Of a stretch of 64,000 nt of DNA, positions 10,301 to 20,577 are shown piece after piece. Source of the stretch: Aureococcus anophagefferens (Eukaryota; Sar; Pelagophyceae; Pelagomonadales; Pelagomonadaceae); contig NW_008705567.1 of assembly GCF_000186865.1 (NCBI RefSeq), forward strand, positions 1,563,457 to 1,627,456. The letters run 5' to 3'. The notes beneath the pieces were generated by a model, which was not told the DNA's origin, did not search any database, and saw only the letters and a list, made by a program, of their open reading frames with translations. Every line of letters begins with the position of its first letter. Positions within the stretch are counted from its first letter, which is position 1. A program made the translations under genes and the position numbers.

Positions 10301-10859
10301 GCTCGCGGGCGAAGGCCGCGTCGCCGCCGGAGCCGCACTGGATGGGCTTCTCCTCGTCGTGGCAGTGGCAGTCGTGGTCGTCGTGGCGGTGGCACCCGGG
10401 CTTCCGCGGCGCGACGACGACCTTGAGCGTCGCGCCCCGGTCGCAGCCCCGCGCGCTCGCGAGGTAGTAGGACCCCGCCTCGTCGAAGGTGTGCGCGAAG
10501 CCCTGCTGGACGTCCGCGCGGCTCGCGAGCTCCGCGCTCGGCGAGAAGTCGCAGTGCTCGAGGCTCGGCGCGGACGGGAGCTCGACGAGGTCCTGGTCGC
10601 CGGCGAACGACACCGCGTCGCCGACGTAGACGTTGAGCTGGGTCACGGGGTCGCCCTGGAACGACGGGCTCTCGCGCCAGGACACGTCGTAGGCGCACAC
10701 CCCGAGGCTGTCGCGCGCCACGCAGAAACCGACGACGCAGTCCAGAGCGCAGGACGCGTCCTCCTCGAGGCCCCGCGCGCCGCCGCGCAGCGACGGCCGA
10801 TGTCCGGCGGCCGCGGCGGCGGCGACCCAGGCCGGAGCCCAGATCACCCGGCGCCGCAT
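6702..10859 (-). CDS. Membrane protein: cupredoxin-like ectodomain, TM segment, eight PDZ modules
   Basis: I chose the ATG at 10859 because it opens a signal peptide (MRRRVIWAPAWVAAAAAAG); the frame could begin at 10994. The product is 1385 residues. Residues 45-150 look like a phytocyanin or cupredoxin fold (VYVGDAVSF ... AGSYYLASARGCDRGATLKVVV), but the usual His before the conserved Cys is Gly, so copper binding is doubtful. A His/Cys-rich stretch follows, then one membrane segment (about 273-297, LLILVAMLSFVCVVYELG). The cytoplasmic part has two blocks of four PDZ-like domains (about 423-740 and 823-1145; repeated GLSF and MPGGE motifs), Pro/Glu-rich linkers, and a C-terminal 40-residue SAP/HeH-like motif. 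Inferred role: a surface receptor-like scaffold. Confidence 0.8.
7415..9680 (-). repeat. Direct duplication of a four-PDZ block, spacing 1206 bp
   Basis: The segment beginning at 7415 recurs at 8621, exactly 1206 bp (402 codons) away. Homology runs about 1.06 kb per copy, to about 8474 and 9680. Long stretches are identical or differ at a few silent sites (for example 8049-8200 versus 9255-9406). The reading frame is preserved, so the protein gained four PDZ modules in one step. Near identity at silent positions points to recent duplication or gene conversion. Confidence 0.93.
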
Positions 10860-11355
10860 CGCCCCCGGCACCACGCGTACTCTTCGACGGCGTGACAAAA
10901 CCGGGGCTGCCCTGCCCTCTCGATAGGCCGCGGAGTTGGCTTCTGCAAGTCGGGCGCTCCATGCCCGCACGTATCCGACGTGATCTTGCCCCACCTGGTG
11001 GCCGACAGCCGTCTGAGAGAAGAGAAAACAAGCTTGCTCCGTTGAAGGGCAACTAGCTGATTTTCACGTGGAGAATCTTCCTCGGAAAACCAGATCGGCG
11101 CGCCGGCGCCTCGCCCCGAAGCCGGGCCCCCGTGGACGACCCGGTCGCGCACTCCACTGGGCGGTTTCGAACAAGCGAGGTTTATGAAGGGCGGCCCGTA
11201 TGGGGCGTGGGCCGCGCGCGGAGGCGCCCCGCGCTTGAAGCGGGGGCGCCGGCCGGGCGATTGTTTTTTGTTTTTTTCGGACGAAGAAGGTGGGGACACT
11301 CACAGACGGATTCTCTCGGGCGGGCGGCGCGCCGGCATAGCGGCCGTCCCGGCCG
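10860..11355. other. Intergenic region between PDZ and armadillo genes
   Basis: No convincing gene. It holds the 5' flank of the PDZ gene (its frame extends to 10994) and the 3' flank of the armadillo gene. A GC hairpin at about 11227-11253 (arms ggcgccccgc and gcgggggcgcc around gcttgaa) is followed by a T-rich run at 11263-11279. I see no function I can support for it. Confidence 0.5.
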
Positions 11356-12786
11356 CTAGCCGGCGGCGTCCGCGGCGACGAGCTCGGCGGCGTCGTCGTC
11401 GCCGTCTCGTCGGAGGTGGAGGACGATGCCGAGGCGGCGGAGCGTCGACACGGCGGAGCGCTGGACGTCCGCGTCCTTGTGGTGCCTCGCGGCGCGCTGG
11501 AGGGGGAGCGAGACGCCGGCGGCGAGGAGGTGGGGCACGTTGCCGTCGTCGAGGCTCAGGTTGTGGAGCACGAGGCAGCCGCAGCGGACGAGCTTCTCGC
11601 TGTCCGGGAACGCGGCCATCGCGCCGAGGACGTAGCGCACGACGCGCTTGTTCGCGGCCTTGAGGTCGAGGTCGTCCTCGTAGAGCGCGCCCGCCTCGGG
11701 GATGACGAGGTTGATGAGCGCGAAGAGCGCGCGGAACTGGACCTCGAGGACGCGCGGGTGGCTCTCCATCGCGTCGAGCACGCGGTCCAGGCCCCGGAGC
11801 TTCAGCAGCTCCAGCTTCTGCTGGTGGTTCAGGGCCAGGTTCACGAGGCTCCAGCAGCCCATGGCCTGCACCGAGTCCACGGAGCCGTGCGCGCGCATCG
11901 ACGCGAGCACCGCCGCGATGCCGCCGCGCTTCCCGAGGAACGCGTCCAGGCCCTGGCTCGCCATGCCCCGGTGGAAGACCATGCCCTCGGCGCCGCCGAT
12001 GGGCCGCGCGAGGAAGACGACGCAGTGGAGCGCGACGACCTGGAGCTCCGCCGCGGGCAGGAACGCCCAGAGCGCCGCGACGACCTGCGCCGTCACGCGC
12101 GCCTCGAGCGCGGCCTTGCGCGCGCGCTCGCAGTGGAGCCGCTCGGCCAGCGTCTCGAGGCACCGCCGCTGGACGCCGGCGACGTCCTCGTGCGCGCGCA
12201 TGATGCGGCTCACGTCGTCGACGGACGCGCCGCGCGCGCGCGAGCTCGCGTCGAGCACGGACCGGTGCAGCCGGCGCAGCTCGGGCACGGACCGGCCCTC
12301 GAGCGTCGGCCGCGCGACGTGCCAGGGCGCCTCGGCGCAGAGCTGGATCCAGACCTCGCGGTTCTCGCGCACGCGGTCCCGGTGCTGCCGGCAGATTGGC
12401 GGGGAAGCGGCCGCGTGCCGCTCCGGCGCGTCGAGGAAGCCGAGCACGACGATGACCATGTCCGGCGTGAGCTCGATGTAGGCGTCGGGCGACCGGTGGC
12501 GCAGCAGCCGCCGGCTCCCGAACGCCGCCGGCGCGGCCGCGGCGTCGTCGCGGCGAAGGGGCATCTGCTCCGCAGAACCGGCGTCCGCGGTGGGCTCCCA
12601 GTCCATGCCGTCGCTGTCCTCGCCGCTCCCGGCGAAGTTGCGCAACACGCGGCCCAGGGGCGAGCCCTGCGCCTTCTTGCCGCGCCGGCGGCCGGGCATC
12701 TTCATGAGCTGGGGGCTACACGAACTCGACGAGACCGTCGCGCCCATGACGGACGTCGACGATCCCGCGGTGCACTGGAGCAGCAA
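11356..12786 (-). CDS. F-box-like / armadillo-repeat protein
   Basis: This frame of 476 residues could start at 12786 or at downstream methionines (12747, 12705). Residues 100-150 resemble an F-box (IELTPDMVIVVLGFLDAPERHAAASPPICRQH ... VWIQLC). From about 215 to 450 there are helical armadillo-type repeats (QAMGCWSLVNLALN, VQFRALFALINLVIPEAG, LVRCGCLVLHNLSLDDGNV). F-box/ARM proteins typically select substrates for ubiquitin ligases; that role is an inference here. The gene shares a roughly 250-bp bidirectional upstream region with the C2-domain gene. Confidence 0.75.
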   Translation of the reverse strand: MLLQCTAGSSTSVMGATVSSSSCSPQLMKMPGRRRGKKAQGSPLGRVLRNFAGSGEDSDGMDWEPTADAGSAEQMPLRRDDAAAAPAAFGSRRLLRHRSPDAYIELTPDMVIVVLGFLDAPERHAAASPPICRQHRDRVRENREVWIQLCAEAPWHVARPTLEGRSVPELRRLHRSVLDASSRARGASVDDVSRIMRAHEDVAGVQRRCLETLAERLHCERARKAALEARVTAQVVAALWAFLPAAELQVVALHCVVFLARPIGGAEGMVFHRGMASQGLDAFLGKRGGIAAVLASMRAHGSVDSVQAMGCWSLVNLALNHQQKLELLKLRGLDRVLDAMESHPRVLEVQFRALFALINLVIPEAGALYEDDLDLKAANKRVVRYVLGAMAAFPDSEKLVRCGCLVLHNLSLDDGNVPHLLAAGVSLPLQRAARHHKDADVQRSAVSTLRRLGIVLHLRRDGDDDAAELVAADAAG

Positions 12787-13040
12787 CGTAACGCTTGCGG
12801 TGTGTGTCGGAGCTTCTGCGAGGCAATTGCGGGTGCAATGGGTGGCCGTGGTGGTGTGAACGGGCGAGCAGAGTGGCGGAAGTGTCTCCGGCTGCTGCTT
12901 TTATCTCGAAGCCCGACGGCTGTTCGAGCGGGGATGCTTCCTCGCCACCGGGGGTCGCCTTTGTGTGCAACACAAACCTCCCACCGCCCTCTCGCGCTCG
13001 ATCGATGGGCAGCCCCCCGCGCCACCCATAGAAACACACG

Positions 13041-16000
13041 ATGGCGTCCACGTACGAGGTGACGGTCGTGCGGGCGCGCATGCCCAAAAGCCGCGCCGTG
13101 CTCGCGAGCATCTACGTCGACGGCGACGTCATCGGCCGCACGAGCCGGCGCCGCCGGGTGCGGGAGCCCGTCTGGGACCGCACCTTCGGTTTGGAGGTCG
13201 CCGAGGACAAGTCCCTCCAAACCAAGGTCGTCTTCCAGGAGCAGGTCAACAACGCCGCGTCCATCGTCGGCACGGTGGAGCTCGACGGCCGCGAGCTCTG
13301 CGCGAAGACGGGCGAGTGGCGCGGCTGGATCAAGGAACGGAAGACCATCAGCCTCATCTCCCACCGCTTCGCGGCGCTGATCGAGCTGCGCCTCGCCAAG
13401 CCCGGCGAGGGCCCGTCCCCCCGCGCCCAGATCTGCGCCGTCGAGGACGACGACGGCTGCGGCAACGACCAGATCATCGTCGACGTCACGCGGGCGCGGT
13501 CGCTCGCGAAGGAGTCGAAATTCGCGCAGACGGCGACGTACTGCGAGGTCCACTACGGCGGCGCGCTCATCGGCGTGACGCGCGTCGTCAAGGGCAGCCT
13601 GTCGCCGGAGTGGAACGGCAACTTCCACTACGCGCTGTCCTACGGCGGCCGGCCCTGCTCGCTGAAGAACAAGAACAAGAAGCTCGTCGTCCGCGTCATG
13701 AACCGCCACAAGACGGCCGAGGACGCCTTCCTCGGCGAGGTGAGCATCCCCAAGGTGAACCAGCTCGGCAAGGACGACGGCGCGGTCCGGCGTCCTCGCG
13801 ACCGTCCCCCGTTCTCGCGGACGACGGCGCGGGGGGGTTTCGCCGCGCGCCGCTTCGCCGCCGCGCGCCGCTTCGCCGCCATGGGTTCATCCGCCGCGCG
13901 CCGCTCCGCCGCCACGGGTTCTCCGCCGCGCGCCGCTCCGCCGACCCCCATATCTTAGGCACGCCGAACTGCATCGAGAAGCAGTGGTACCGCCTCACGG
14001 CCGGCGGCGAGGAGCGCGCGGTCGTCTCGGGCGACGTCCAGGTCGCCGTGCGCTTCGACGCCGCCTTCGAGAACGACGAGCAGGCGCGGCCGCCCGGCGT
14101 CGGAAATCCCCGCCGGCTCGCCGCGAGGCGGCAATCCCCGTAGGCGTTCTTCGAGCACTACGCGGACCCGGACCTGCGCGCGCTCAAGCTCCTCGGCGAC
14201 CTCTGGGACGAGCTCGACGAGGAGAACGACGGCACGCTCTCCGAGGAGCAGTTCGTCGCGCTCTACCAGCGCCTCGCGTCCGAGAACTTTGGCGAGGACG
14301 ACGGCCGCGCCAAGGCCTTCTCCGACGCCGACGAGTCCCAGAAGATGCGGTCCAAGGCGACGTCCCACGTCGAGCAGGCCCAGCTGCCCGCGCCGGACTG
14401 GAAGGAGGTCGCCGACGGCACCGTGCTCACCTTCGCGGACGCGCGCCGCGTCCTCGACAAGGCGCGGGGCCTCCGGTCGAAGCGCGAGCACAGCTTCCGC
14501 GTCACGGGCGTGACGCTCCACCGGGGCCTGAACCTCGTCGCCAAGGACGGCGGCGGGCTGTTCTCGCTGACGCCGGGGTCTTCCGACCCCTACGTGAAGG
14601 TCTTCCTCGGCGGCGCGCTCCTCTCCACGACGGACATCGTCTACAAGACGCTCGACCCGACCTTCGAGCTCAAGATCGACTGCGACGTGCTCGTCACGGA
14701 CCTCGAGGGCACGTCCTCGACGCGCGACGACGACGACGACGACGACGACGGCGTCTTCGCGTTCAAGATCTTCGACCGCGACCGGCCCGTCCGCCGGCGC
14801 GGTTCGAACTTCGACGCGAAACCGAGAGGACTTTGACGCGAATCGAGAGGAGACGCGCTCGTCCCGCTCTTCGGCAGGAGCCGCTCTTCGGCCCAGCACG
14901 TCGCCGCCGCGCTCGTCGCGCTCGTCCGAAACTGAAGATTCCCCCTCAGATTCCCTCCCAGGTGGTCGCGCGACGACGGCATGGGCCTCGTGTCCATCGA
15001 CATCGGCGCGACGCTGCACCGCGCGTTCCTGAAAGCGCAGCGGGAGCGCAAGTACCACGTCGCCGTGGCCAACGACCGGCGCAGCGCGACGCACCGCGCG
15101 TTCTACGACGTCCTGCCGTCCAAGGGCTGCCACCACGCCACGGGCCAGCTCGAGGTGTCCCTGGACTACGCCGTCCTGGGCAAGGACGGCGACGAGGCCG
15201 AGCCGGGCACGCCGGCGAAGGCGTCGGCGGCGAGCAACAAGGAGAAGCGCGAGTCGCTCGCGCGCACGGACAAGCACTGGGCGTTCTGCCGGGGCCCCTG
15301 CGACGTCGTCTTCAACGCCGAGCACCCGGCGGAGACGACGGACCCCTTCACGTCGTTCCCGCTGACGCGGAACGTCCTCTTCGGCGAGGCCGTGGCGCCG
15401 CCGTCGTCGCGGGGCCGCCGCTGGCTCGCGCTGGGCCCCCGCGTCGCGAGCCGCGACATCTACCTGCGCTTCTGCCTGCGCATGTGGCACGGCGAGGCCG
15501 ACTCGACGGCGGCGCCCCACGAGCCCACGGAGAGCGTGTCCATCCACTGGGCCGAGTGCACGGTCGACGCGGACCGCGGCGGCGCGGACCTCGTCCTGTC
15601 GCTCGTGACGGAGCGCTACGGCACCGTGGAGCTCCACTTCGACAACGCGCGCGAGTGCCGCGAGTGGTGGACGAAGATCGTCAACGTGCGGGACCGGACG
15701 CTCCGCCTCGGCCTCGACACGGACCCGCGGTGCTGGACGGGCGTGTCCCGGCGCGACCGGCCGTCCCTCGCGCGTCTTACGAGCTTCCGCGTGGACCCGG
15801 GCCTGGCGCCCCCGGCGGCGTCCGACGGGCGGCGCGCGGGCGTGCTGGCCGAGATCGCGGACCGCGTCGCGAACCGCGTCACGGGAGCGCCCCGGACGGC
15901 GCGGCCCGCGCAGCAGCACGTGGAGCTGGGCCCCCGCGTCTTCGCCTACAAGTCGGGCTACAACCACAACGTCTCCGTCGTCGCGCGCACGGACTTCGCC

Positions 16001-17152
16001 GTGCAGGTGCCCCAGCGCCGCGGCGCGACGGTCCGCGCGTCGCTCTGGGTCCCGCAGCGCGCAGGCGAGACGGAGGGCGTCCGCGAGCACCTGAGCGTCG
16101 TCCTCTACTGCGGCTCGAACCAGCGGTCCGGGCGGCTCGACTGCGTCGCGTCGCACGCGCTGACCGTGTGCCTGGAGTTAGGGGTGGCGTGCTGCGCGAT
16201 GGACTTCCTGGGCACGGGCGCGTCCGACGACGCCTACAGCGGCCTGGGCGCGCTGGAGCGCCACGACGTCGCCGTCGTGGCCCAGTACCTGCGGGCGTCG
16301 CGGCGGCCGAAGAAGTTGCTATTTTGGGGGGGGCACTGCACGGGCGCGGTCGCGGCTTTGCTCTGCTCGGCGATGAACGACCCGTTGGCCTGCGCGGTCG
16401 TCGCCGACGGGCCCTACGCGACGCTCGGGGCCTACGTGGGCGACCTCCTGGACGCGTCGGTGTCCAAGGCGGCGGACGTCGACTGGGCGCGGCAGCGCGT
16501 CGACGGCGCGCTGCTCCGGCGCTGCGGCCTCGTCGCGGACGACGTCGACGTGCTCAAGGCCGTGTCCACGAAGCTCTTCCGCGACACGACGGAGGTGTTG
16601 ATCATCGGCGACGAGGACGACGACGTGCTCGGCGCCGAGCCGGCCATCGCCATCGCCGACGGCGTCCGCGGCCGCGAGCGGCGGTCCGGCGACGACGACG
16701 ACGACCTGCTGCTGGTCCGCGGCCGGTCGAAGAAGATGAAGGACACGCACCAGCACGCGCCCCGGGCCCTCGCGGAGATCGCGGGCTTCATCGCCACGCG
16801 CCTCGGCGCCGTCTTCATCGGCGCGCGCCTCTTCACGCACGACCCGCCGCGCGGCATCAAGCCGACGCTCACGAACGGCACGCCGCCCTGGGAGACGCAC
16901 GACATCGACGCGAACAACATCGACGCCGTCGAGGCGGCGAAGCACGCCGCCCACGGCGCCGCGGCGAAGATCCAGGCCAAGCGCCGCAGCGTGCTGAACC
17001 GCAAGGAGAAGCGGTCCTCGACGGCCGCGAAGCAGCGGTCCTCGACGGCCGCGAAGCAGCGGTCCTCGACCGCGGACAAGGGCGTGCCCAAGGAGAAGCG
17101 CGTCTCCGCGGCCTGGAAGAAGGAGGTCCCCAAGGTCGGCACCGCGAGCTGA
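13041..17152 (+). CDS. Multi-exon C2 / EF-hand / alpha-beta hydrolase protein
   Basis: I assemble four exons, 13041-13779, 13959-14083, 14144-14784 and 14962-17152, giving 1231 residues. All three junctions keep phase if the donors are GC (GC-AG introns of 179, 60 and 177 nt). Domains: N-terminal C2-like modules (DPYVKVFLGG in the third exon is a classic C2 loop), one EF-hand-like loop (DEENDGTLSEEQF), a PH-like stretch (GTVELHFDNARECREWWTKI), then an alpha/beta hydrolase domain with the elbow GGHCTG, where Cys (about residue 961) replaces the usual Ser. The tail has an IQ-like helix and a 24-bp repeat encoding RSSTAAKQ. Likely a Ca2+- and membrane-responsive protein; enzymatic activity is uncertain. 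Confidence 0.75.
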
Positions 17153-17290
17153 GTCTCCCATTCCCTCCTAAATTCACGCGCGACTTGCAGTGCATCTTGC
17201 AGTACTAGCTGATCGAGGCAGCTTGTCCCACAACTTGCAGTACAACTTGCAGTCGAGGCAGCCTCGCGCATGATGCTCGAGTGATGTGAG

Positions 17291-18466
17291 ATGCGAATTT
17301 TGCTGCTCCTGCTGGCAGCCGCGCGCGCCGCAGACGTGCTCGTGAGCACGGCGCTCTTCGAGCAGCTGGACTACATGGAGAAGACGCTGGCGAACCTCGT
17401 CGGCTTCACGGAGCCGCGCACGCCCATCGTCGTACACGTCGGCGCCAAGGTTGCCCAGAAGCACTACGAATCGCTCGTGCGGCGCCACGCCAGCGACCGC
17501 GTGCATTTCAACCCGCGGCGCATCTGGACGCACCACGCGACGGGCACGATCCTGGAGGCCCACGTGTCCAACGCCGAGCGCGCGCGGGAAATCGAGCTTC
17601 CGTTCGACTACGTCGTCTTCAGCGCGTCCAAGGCGCGGCTCTTCGTGCGCGGGCTGGAAGCCTACGTCGTCGCCAATCAAATGACGCGCCTCAAGGACAT
17701 TGCGGGCGGCCTGCACTGCGAGACGGACGCGGCGACGCGCCGCGCGTTCCTGTGGGACGCCGAGCATCGGGTCCGCGCGAAGGACCCGCACGGCTGGTAC
17801 TTCGACGCGCTCCGCGCGAGCGCCGGCGACTGCCGGCCGGCCTTCTCGAACCACGAGGGCTTCTTCCTGCCCGCGCCGCTCCTCCTGCGCTTCGCGGACT
17901 GGGCGCGGGCGACGACGGCGACGATCCGCGGCAACGCGTCGTCCGTGCTCGACCACGCGGCGTCCGTCGTCGGCGCTTTGGGCGGTAACGGCGTCGAGGA
18001 GTTGTACCTGCAGAGTTATATCGCCACGCGCGAGCGGGACGCGCTGAATCGCACGGGCGCGGCGCTCTGCGAGCACTGGCCGCCGCGCCAGCGGCGCGTC
18101 GGCGTCTTCGACGCGCTCTCCTACCGCCTCGGCCGGAACATGTCGCGCCTCCTGGCGCCCTTGGAGATCAAGCGCTGGGCCGGCGACGACCGCGAGGACC
18201 GGGTGCTGGAGTGCTGGGCGCGCGAGGACCGCGGCGGCGCTCCGGACGACTCGGCGCGCGCGGCGCGGAGCACGCTCCGGTGCCTGCGGGCGGCGCACCT
18301 CGGCCACATGCTCCCGAAGAAGAACATGACCGGGGGCATGGACCGCGGCCGGCGTGCGGCCTTCTCGGTCCTGGGCGCCGACGACCCGTTCCCGGACACG
18401 GCGCGCACGGCCGCGGCTGTGCGCCGCTACTTCGCCTTCGACGAGCGCGCCGAGACCCCCGGCTAA
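17291..18466 (+). CDS. Secreted, possibly glycosyltransferase-like protein
   Basis: This 391-residue frame opens with MRILLLLLAAARA, a short signal peptide. The body shows IVVHVGAKV, VHFNPRRIWTHHATGTILEAHVSNAE, an FDYVVFSASKARLF block and SNHEGFFLP. The HVSN and NPRR elements remind me of eukaryotic and viral glycosyltransferase-like proteins that act in the secretory pathway, but I cannot name the family. N-glycosylation sequons (NMS, NAS, NRT) are present. The 5' flank (17170-17260) carries an imperfect tandem repeat of an acttgcagtac-like unit, which may be part of the promoter or 5' UTR. Confidence 0.6.
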   Translation: MRILLLLLAAARAADVLVSTALFEQLDYMEKTLANLVGFTEPRTPIVVHVGAKVAQKHYESLVRRHASDRVHFNPRRIWTHHATGTILEAHVSNAERAREIELPFDYVVFSASKARLFVRGLEAYVVANQMTRLKDIAGGLHCETDAATRRAFLWDAEHRVRAKDPHGWYFDALRASAGDCRPAFSNHEGFFLPAPLLLRFADWARATTATIRGNASSVLDHAASVVGALGGNGVEELYLQSYIATRERDALNRTGAALCEHWPPRQRRVGVFDALSYRLGRNMSRLLAPLEIKRWAGDDREDRVLECWAREDRGGAPDDSARAARSTLRCLRAAHLGHMLPKKNMTGGMDRGRRAAFSVLGADDPFPDTARTAAAVRRYFAFDERAETPG

Positions 18467-18548
18467 CCGCAAAAATCTTCCTCAAAGCGGCGTTTCGAAT
18501 AGCTTCTGGTGGGCGGTGCAAGGGGCAGCCCCGGGTGCGGGAGTGGCC

Positions 18549-19031
18549 ATGAAGCGGGGCCTGAGCCGGTCGCTGAGCACGCGCGACGACTCGACGACGC
18601 CGTCGAACTTGGTGGTGGGGTCGGCCCTCCTCGAGACGGGCAGCGAGCTCGCCGCGGGCGCCGGCGCGTCGGACATGATGTTTAGCAGCGCCGAGGCGCC
18701 CGTGCGCGCGCCGCTGGGCGCGGACGACGAGCTCGACGAGGACCCGGAGCTCGGTCCGGCGCCGGCGCAGCCGGACCCGCCGCGGAGCCCGTCGGCCGCG
18801 CGAAAGTTGTGGAAGACGGACCGCCACTCGCGGTCGCCCGCGCCCGTGCAGTACCTCACGGAGCAGGACCTGATCCCCCAGTCCCCGCGCGACGAGGAGG
18901 ACGCGCCGAGCTGCTGGTTCTGCGGCATCACCGCCGGCTGCTTCCGCGAGGACGCGAAGCCCGCGTCGGACGCCGACGAGTACTGGACGCTGTCGTCGCT
19001 CCTCACGACGGACACGCCCCCGACGAGGTGA
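18549..19031 (+). CDS. Uncharacterised 160-residue protein
   Basis: The ATG at 18549 opens a frame rich in Ser, Asp, Glu and Pro (MKRGLSRSLSTRDD, then DDELDEDPELGP). It looks largely disordered except for a C-terminal segment with a CWFCGITAGCF motif and YWTLSSLL. I do not recognise it. It lies tail-to-tail with the Kelch gene, with 58 bp between stops. The open frame extends further 5' to 18354, overlapping the preceding gene in another frame; I chose the ATG in a tgccATG-like context after the preceding stop. Confidence 0.5.
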   Translation: MKRGLSRSLSTRDDSTTPSNLVVGSALLETGSELAAGAGASDMMFSSAEAPVRAPLGADDELDEDPELGPAPAQPDPPRSPSAARKLWKTDRHSRSPAPVQYLTEQDLIPQSPRDEEDAPSCWFCGITAGCFREDAKPASDADEYWTLSSLLTTDTPPTR

Positions 19032-19089
19032 ACTCGGGACGTTCGAATGTGCGCGCCGGTTTCCCTTCTAAGGGGTCCCCCCCGGCCTC

Positions 19090-20577
19090 CTAGGGCGACG
19101 GGGGCGGCGCGCGTCGGCGGTCGTCGTCGGAGAGGAGGGAGAAGAGGACGCCGTCGTCGCGGCCCTTGTGCGTGCCCGACTCCGCGTGGAAGTCGCGGCC
19201 GCCGAAGACGAGGACGCCCAGGTCCCAGGCGCCGCGGGCGTCGCGCAGGGGCACGAGCGCGGCGACGTGGCCGCCGCGCGGCGACGGCAGCCGGTGCTCG
19301 AGCGCCGCGAGCTCCCACGTCGACGGCGCGTCCTCTCCGACGTCGCCGTCTTCTTTTTTCCGCAGCACGTAGCAGTCGTCGAGGTCCTCCTCGTGGGGCG
19401 ACCCGAGGTCCTGGGGCAGCCAGGCGCGCTGGATGCCGCCGCCGCAGAGGAGGACGCGGTCCGGCCCGAGGCGCACCGCCGCGTGGCCGCCGCGCGGCGG
19501 CCACTCGACGCCGCCGACCTTGAGTTCCGCCCAGCGCACGTGCGTCTCCCCCAGGACATGCTCGGAGACGTCGAGCGTGTGCACGCGCGACGAGCTGTAG
19601 GTCAGCGAGATGCCCCGGCCCGTCTCGAGCTCCTCGGCCGAGATCGACGGCGCGAACGTGTAGCCGCCGGCGACGACGAAGGACGCGCCGCCCGGGAGCG
19701 GCGTGCAGGAGTGGCGGTAGCAGGGCGGCGGCGGCGCCCCCGCGAGCACGTAGGGCACCATCTCGGACCCGCGCTCCAGCAGCTGCACGTCGTTGTACGC
19801 GCGGAACCGCTGCTCGAGGTCCTCCGCGCCGCCGAAGAGCACGAGGACGTCGGAGGTCCCGAGCCGCGCGGCGCTGTGGCCGAAGGCGCGCCAGAGCTCG
19901 CCGCGCGCGCCGCCCGGCGACCGCGGCGCGAGGCGCTCCGCGACGCGCGTCCACGCTTGAGGCGGCTTCAGGTCGAGGCGGTGCACGTCGCCGAAGGCGC
20001 GCGCGGCGTCGCCGCCGCCGACGACGTACATGGCGTCGCCGACGAGGGTCGCGCTGTGGGCCCGCCGCGGCGCCGGCGCCTCGCCCGCGGGCTCGAGCTT
20101 CGTCCACGCGCCCGTCGCGCAGTCCAAACGCCACGCGTCGTTTCGGTACGTCGCCTCGTCGCGGCCGCCGAAGACGACGAGCCCGCCGGCGTGGGCCACG
20201 CAGGAGTGGGCGAAGCGCCGCTCGGGCGCGGACGGCGTCGCCTGGGGCCGCTCCGCGGCGAACGCGCCCGCGCGCGCGGCGCGGCGCGCGGCGCAGCTCG
20301 ACCGCGGCGGCGCCGCGCGGCCCGCGGCCGGGCGCAGGGCCGGCGCGAAGAGCGCCACGCAGCGGCTCCGGTGGCAGACCCGCGCCCCGTCGGCGAAGGT
20401 CCGGTTGCAGGCGCAGAGATGCTCGAGCGCGGCCTCGTCGACGAAGTCGAGGACGCAGGCCGCGAACCAGGTCTTGTGCCAGAGGTCGTGGTGGACGGGC
20501 TCGTCGTCGTCCTTGTCCGTGAGGTCGTCGTCGATGACCATGCTCACGGGGCCCGAAATGGCGTCGAAGAGGGCCAT
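19090..20577 (-). CDS. Kelch-repeat beta-propeller protein
   Basis: From the ATG at 20577 (MALFDAISGPV) the product is 495 residues; the frame is open further upstream to 20772. A short F-box-like helical region (WFAACVLDFVDEAALEHLCACNRTF, residues 35-60) precedes at least five Kelch blades. Typical motifs are HSCVAHAGGLVVFGGRDE, RRAHSATLVGDAMYVVGGG, VLVLFGGAEDLE, GGHAAVRLGPDRVLLCGGG and LGVLVFGGRDF. Kelch propellers mediate protein binding, often as substrate adaptors of ubiquitin ligases when coupled to an F-box; the F-box reading here is tentative. Confidence 0.8.
   Translation of the reverse strand: MALFDAISGPVSMVIDDDLTDKDDDEPVHHDLWHKTWFAACVLDFVDEAALEHLCACNRTFADGARVCHRSRCVALFAPALRPAAGRAAPPRSSCAARRAARAGAFAAERPQATPSAPERRFAHSCVAHAGGLVVFGGRDEATYRNDAWRLDCATGAWTKLEPAGEAPAPRRAHSATLVGDAMYVVGGGDAARAFGDVHRLDLKPPQAWTRVAERLAPRSPGGARGELWRAFGHSAARLGTSDVLVLFGGAEDLEQRFRAYNDVQLLERGSEMVPYVLAGAPPPPCYRHSCTPLPGGASFVVAGGYTFAPSISAEELETGRGISLTYSSSRVHTLDVSEHVLGETHVRWAELKVGGVEWPPRGGHAAVRLGPDRVLLCGGGIQRAWLPQDLGSPHEEDLDDCYVLRKKEDGDVGEDAPSTWELAALEHRLPSPRGGHVAALVPLRDARGAWDLGVLVFGGRDFHAESGTHKGRDDGVLFSLLSDDDRRRAPPPSP

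Noticed and set aside
6649..11052. 1467-residue minus frame overlapping the PDZ gene
   Set aside because: Offset shadow of the PDZ coding frame, dominated by Arg/Gly; the repeats are explained by the true frame.
11227..11279. Hairpin plus T-run as a bacterial-type terminator
   Set aside because: In a nuclear eukaryotic context and with the T-run on the strand opposite to both flanking transcripts, no terminator role is supported.
13780..13958. Intron 1 of the C2 gene as an introner
   Set aside because: It has internal ccgcgcgccgcttcg tandem repeats but I find no flanking 8-bp duplication or inverted ends.
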